Assembly: GCA_017414505.1 (NCBI GenBank)
Contig: JAFQLQ010000019.1
Location: 1-62,345, forward strand
Length of the DNA stretch: 62,345 nucleotides
DNA from: Clostridia bacterium
GTDB taxonomy: Bacteria > Bacillota > Clostridia > UMGS1840 > HGM11507
Direction of reading: 5' to 3'
The notes under the pieces were generated by a model that did no database searches, was not told the origin of the DNA, and saw only the letters and a program-made list of their open reading frames with translations. This document shows, piece by piece, positions 58,999 through 62,345 of this stretch. Numbering within the stretch: position 1 is the stretch's first letter; the number at the start of each line of letters is the position of its first letter. Position numbers and translations under genes: made by a program.

Positions 58999-61857
58999 TT
59001 ATAATATCGTATCCATAAGCTGATGGGCAACATCGCTGTTTTCAAATCTCATAATGCTTTCTTCATGAGTGCCAAAACTCAAAAAATTAACACTTCCATA
59101 CCAAACAACAGATTGGTCTATAATTGCAAATTTCTGATGAAAATCAGATTTATAAATCACTTTGATTCCATAGTGTTCTAATTGCTGCGTACAATCTATG
59201 ACAATCTGTTTGTTTTTGTCTTTGAAATCCTCCGGTGGTCTTGTAACAACTGTAACCGCCACATTGTTCATTATTAGCGGAGATAACATTTTTAGCATTT
59301 GAGTTAATCGTGCTTTTCTCATAAATGGACTGACTATTAAAATCTCATTTTGAGTGGTTTCAACATCTCTGCAAAACACAGGATAGAAAGTCTTTCCATC
59401 ATATATCAAGTCAGGCGAAGCACTTGAAGATGTTGTGATTTTAGTTTTATATCCGATTGCCGAGTAGCTTTTTACTCTTTTTTGATACATTCTCTCTAAA
59501 ACTGGCACATGAATATCTATATAGTCATAAACCTGCACTTCCGTTTTACCAGGATAATTACGATGAAGTCTGCCTGCATACTGTGCGACTTTACCCTTCC
59601 ATGCTATCGGCAATGCTAAAAATAATGTATCAAGACGAGGATAGTCAAATCCTTCACCTACATACCTTCCAGTTGCTACGACTACCAAAGACTCTTCCTG
59701 AGGAATATTCTCTAATTTTTCAAGAGTTTCTCTTCTCGATTTTGCAGATGTTGTGCCAATAATTTCTATTACATTATCACAATACGATTTTAATAGTTCT
59801 GCGAGTACTGCTACATGCTCACGTCGTTCGGTTAGAATTATTGGCGTTCTGCCATTTTTAATAGCTGTTGCTACATCATTTACTATTAAATTATTTCTCA
59901 TAGCGTCATCAGACAGTTTTTTATATAATGCCGTTATATTATCATCCGATATGTTTCTAAACGAAGTAAATCTCGGAATTAAGTAGTGTTCAAATTCTCT
60001 TTTATCTGCCTGTGCTTTTGCATCAACTCTATATCTTATCGGTCCACACTGCATAAAAATAATTGGATGGTGCCCATCTTGTCTTGTAGGAGTTGCAGTA
60101 AGACCATATACATACTTTGCATTTGCATATTTTAATATCTTTTCAAAGTTTACAGCTGATACATGGTGACATTCATCAACAATAATCATACCGTAATTTC
60201 TTACAAGGTCTTTTACTTCGTCGCTGTCAACAAGTGATTGCATCACAGCAACATCTACAATACCATTTAATGTATCTTTTCCTGCTCCAAGAAGTCCTAC
60301 GGGGGACCAGACCTTTTTTCTTCCTCTGCCTTTCCGTTGATCAGGCGGAATAATATCAAATGTCAAAAACTGTTCAAGAGACTTTTTCCATTGTTGCATC
60401 AGTGCCTGAGTATGTACCAAAATCAAAGTATTTGTTTTTCTTTGGCTTGCGAGATATGAGGCGATTACGGTTTTACCAAATGCAGTAGTGGCTGAAAGTA
60501 CTCCGATATTATGTTTCAATAGTTCACTTACGGCAAGTTCCTGTTCCTCACGCAGTTTACCGTTAAATTCAACAGGTATATTTTTACCTGCATTTGTTTT
60601 GTCAATTATATCGATATTCTTTATTTTATCAGCAATTATATCAAGCAGTGCCGATTCACAACCACGAGGCAGTCCTATATATGCATCGGTTATATCCGCT
60701 GTACATATAATGCGAGGCTTATCATAAATCGGCAATCTCATAGCCTGAGATTTATAAAAGTCAGGATTTTTAAATGCAGCAAGTCGCTTGATTTGATTTC
60801 CTGCATTAGCTGATAATCCTTCTCGTGGGATATATATCATATTAGAACGCACAATTTCTAATTTATCCGGGAAATCGTTGCTTGTCAGTTGTATTTTTTG
60901 TTTTGCTTCCCAAGGCTTTTCAGGAGAGTCATCAACAAGTGTTCCTAAAATATCATTTTTAGAGAAAACATCCACTATTTTTTCAATGCTTTGTATACTT
61001 ATTTTTTGAATGCTTGATAAATACTCCCATTGGTCTGAATACGCCCTAAAACTTCTGTCAACAAAGACACTGTTATCATTCTTTCTGGCTTGTCCTTGTA
61101 GTGGAAGTGCAATTAAATTTCCAAAACCACCGTTAGGCATAGTATCTTGATTTGGGAATAATCTGTCATACGAAGAAAATGAAAGTTCGCTTCGTTTCTC
61201 CATTGCTTTTGTTAAGATTAAACTTCCAAGTTTGCGTGCGGTAGCAGCTGGAACAGGAGTATCAAAAAACATCCATACATGCGCACCGCCACCTGAACGG
61301 GAGCGTTCAATGTGAGCAGGTATATTTAATTCGTCGCATATTTCACAAAAAGCTAATGCATCTTTTTCATATTCTTTGTCATCAAAATCAGCACATAGAA
61401 AATGGCAAGTTTCATCAATAAGCATTGGGTATATCCCTATTACGTCTCTGCCATAATAGTCTTTTCCTTCGAGGTGTTTGTATATATCTTCATCTGTAAT
61501 TGGAGATAATTTGCGATTTGGGCAAGCTGAACATTTATATTTTCTTTTGTCGCATAGACCGTCTGCCCATTCATTCTCGCACACAGGCTGATAGCCGCTT
61601 TTTTCTGTTGTTTTGCTGTACCAACGCCTTGCGAAAACATCTTCACGGCCGCAGAACAAGGATCGATACAGCTGGATTTTTTCATTTGTAGAGCTATATT
61701 TGTTTATTCCATTATCGGAAGTTTCAACAGCTAACTTGTCTTCTATTTCAACAGGCATACCAAGCTTTGTTTTCAGATTATTGACTTGAGTTTTTAATTC
61801 TTCATTTTCATGAAGCAATGCATTATATTTATTTAGCAATTCTTCATATGAAAGCAT
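58999..61857 (-). CDS. Primase-polymerase / SF2 helicase / phospholipase-D fusion (TOTE conflict-system type)
   Basis: Fusion protein of 952 residues. Residues 1-35 form a coiled coil. Next is an archaeo-eukaryotic primase domain (~60-300): zinc cysteines C93, C102, C109 and C112, the metal motif DFD (157-159), and H193 in SGGGAHVW. A superfamily-2 helicase follows (~430-775), with the Walker A loop ATTAFGKT (456-463), DECH (561-564) and TATP (587-590). The C terminus (~860-950) has one phospholipase-D HxKxxxxD motif (H907, K909, D914). Such fusions belong to predicted conflict or defence systems (family knowledge). It lies 20 bases after a nuclease gene, in one operon. Confidence 0.85.
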   Translation of the reverse strand: MLSYEELLNKYNALLHENEELKTQVNNLKTKLGMPVEIEDKLAVETSDNGINKYSSTNEKIQLYRSLFCGREDVFARRWYSKTTEKSGYQPVCENEWADGLCDKRKYKCSACPNRKLSPITDEDIYKHLEGKDYYGRDVIGIYPMLIDETCHFLCADFDDKEYEKDALAFCEICDELNIPAHIERSRSGGGAHVWMFFDTPVPAATARKLGSLILTKAMEKRSELSFSSYDRLFPNQDTMPNGGFGNLIALPLQGQARKNDNSVFVDRSFRAYSDQWEYLSSIQKISIQSIEKIVDVFSKNDILGTLVDDSPEKPWEAKQKIQLTSNDFPDKLEIVRSNMIYIPREGLSANAGNQIKRLAAFKNPDFYKSQAMRLPIYDKPRIICTADITDAYIGLPRGCESALLDIIADKIKNIDIIDKTNAGKNIPVEFNGKLREEQELAVSELLKHNIGVLSATTAFGKTVIASYLASQRKTNTLILVHTQALMQQWKKSLEQFLTFDIIPPDQRKGRGRKKVWSPVGLLGAGKDTLNGIVDVAVMQSLVDSDEVKDLVRNYGMIIVDECHHVSAVNFEKILKYANAKYVYGLTATPTRQDGHHPIIFMQCGPIRYRVDAKAQADKREFEHYLIPRFTSFRNISDDNITALYKKLSDDAMRNNLIVNDVATAIKNGRTPIILTERREHVAVLAELLKSYCDNVIEIIGTTSAKSRRETLEKLENIPQEESLVVVATGRYVGEGFDYPRLDTLFLALPIAWKGKVAQYAGRLHRNYPGKTEVQVYDYIDIHVPVLERMYQKRVKSYSAIGYKTKITTSSSASPDLIYDGKTFYPVFCRDVETTQNEILIVSPFMRKARLTQMLKMLSPLIMNNVAVTVVTRPPEDFKDKNKQIVIDCTQQLEHYGIKVIYKSDFHQKFAIIDQSVVWYGSVNFLSFGTHEESIMRFENSDVAHQLMDTIL

Positions 61858-61877
61858 TGGTATCGCCTACCTATCCA

Positions 61878-62345
61878 TCATTCTTTCTCTTCTTTTTCTT
61901 GTTGCTGCAAGTAAAATATAGCTTTTTGTGATTCAATTTCAGCACGGAGTTCTTCTTCTGTAGGAAGATACAGTTTGTATTTTGTAGCAAAAAGCTGTTC
62001 ATTTCCATGCATTACTGAATACTTTGCAATATCTTCATCTGTATCAGAACAAAGAACAATACCAATTGTAGGATTATCTCCTTTGTTGCGTTTCATTTCG
62101 TCATACATTCTAATATACATATCCATTTGACCTACATCTTGATGGGTAATTTTACTTGTTTTTAAATCAATTAAAACAAAACATTTAAGGATATAATTAT
62201 AAAACACAAGGTCAATATAATAATCTTGTTTTTCAGTATGAATATGTTGCTGTCTTGCAACAAACGCATAACCTTTGCCGAGTTCCATAAGAAATTTTTG
62301 CAAATTTGAAATAATATTTTTTTCTAATTCGCTTTCGGTGTATGA
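61878..62345 (-). CDS. YhcG/DUF1016-type PD-(D/E)XK nuclease (C-terminal part, cut by window edge)
   Basis: The last ~155 residues of a nuclease of the YhcG family; the frame is open to the window edge, so the start lies outside. YTESELEKNIISNLQKFLME, then FVARQQHIHTEKQDYYIDLV and CFVLIDLKTSK are family signatures. The core D in YYIDLV and the DLK triplet form the PD-(D/E)XK site (the Glu is replaced by Asp, which is allowed). LPTEEELRAEIE closes the domain. Such proteins often accompany restriction or other defence genes. It precedes the primase-helicase fusion by 20 bases. Confidence 0.85.
   Translation of the reverse strand, partial: SYTESELEKNIISNLQKFLMELGKGYAFVARQQHIHTEKQDYYIDLVFYNYILKCFVLIDLKTSKITHQDVGQMDMYIRMYDEMKRNKGDNPTIGIVLCSDTDEDIAKYSVMHGNEQLFATKYKLYLPTEEELRAEIESQKAIFYLQQQEKEEKE

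Overview
The window looks like a chromosomal segment of a Gram-positive Clostridia-type Firmicute. The sequence is AT-rich, strong Shine-Dalgarno sites precede most genes, and promoters fit the sigma-A pattern. Family choices also fit: a single-chain PurL of about 1,240 residues, RlmH next to WalJ, a bifunctional Rel, RpoB with a long acidic tail, and a TnpV protein. I cannot name a genus. About 45 of 54 genes lie on the minus strand, so that strand is probably the leading strand here (inference). I saw no rRNA, tRNA or CRISPR array.

Layout. (a) 1-4875: rpoC (cut by the left edge) and rpoB on the minus strand. rpoB has its own promoter and a roughly 180-nt leader; no rplJL lies directly upstream. 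(b) 5210-7023: a divergent two-component pair, a short KdpD-type kinase and a KdpE-type regulator, without kdpFABC. A bidirectional terminator follows. (c) 27203 down to 7142: an 18-gene surface polysaccharide operon of about 20 kb with one promoter. It holds an initiating phosphoglycosyl transferase, UDP-GlcA, UDP-GalA and CapE/CapF sugar-nucleotide enzymes, five glycosyltransferases, an EpsG-type polymerase, a Wzx flippase and an acyltransferase. It also has an unusual set for acid or amide decoration: an HpcH-type aldolase, a D-2-hydroxyacid dehydrogenase, an asparagine-synthetase-like enzyme and a TupA-type ATP-grasp protein. (d) 40713 down to 27274: a dense housekeeping operon recJ, TPR, purL, punA, ahcY, EamA transporter, RCC1-like lipoprotein, recO, rel, vanZ. 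(e) 46119 down to 40883: murA, walJ, rlmH, a HAD phosphatase, a MATE transporter and a PHP phosphoesterase, closed by a terminator. rpmB is read divergently. (f) 50755 down to 46569: an Lrp regulator, an aminotransferase, a DUF362-ferredoxin protein, trmL and a DegV protein. (g) 51265-50870: a small NifX/FeMo-co-domain protein with a His/Cys-rich tail. (h) 51439-56223 (+): an amino-sugar operon with an N-acetylhexosamine-kinase-like gene, nagB, a ROK kinase, nagA and an AraC regulator. (i) 56364-62345: an accessory island with a secreted CHAP/lectin protein, TnpV, a 952-residue primase-helicase-phospholipase-D fusion of the TOTE conflict-system type, and the end of a YhcG/DUF1016 PD-(D/E)XK nuclease gene.

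How the parts work together. The polysaccharide operon makes at least UDP-GlcA and UDP-GalA, and a 6-deoxy-N-acetyl-L-hexosamine. These are assembled on a lipid carrier, flipped and polymerised. The carboxylate-activating enzymes probably add amide-linked or acyl substituents. The nag operon recycles N-acetylhexosamines to fructose-6-phosphate. AhcY and PunA, next to PurL, join S-adenosylhomocysteine recycling to purine metabolism. The nuclease and the primase-helicase fusion at the right end are the best candidates for a little-studied defence or conflict module. Family calls come from reading the translated sequences; no database search was run.
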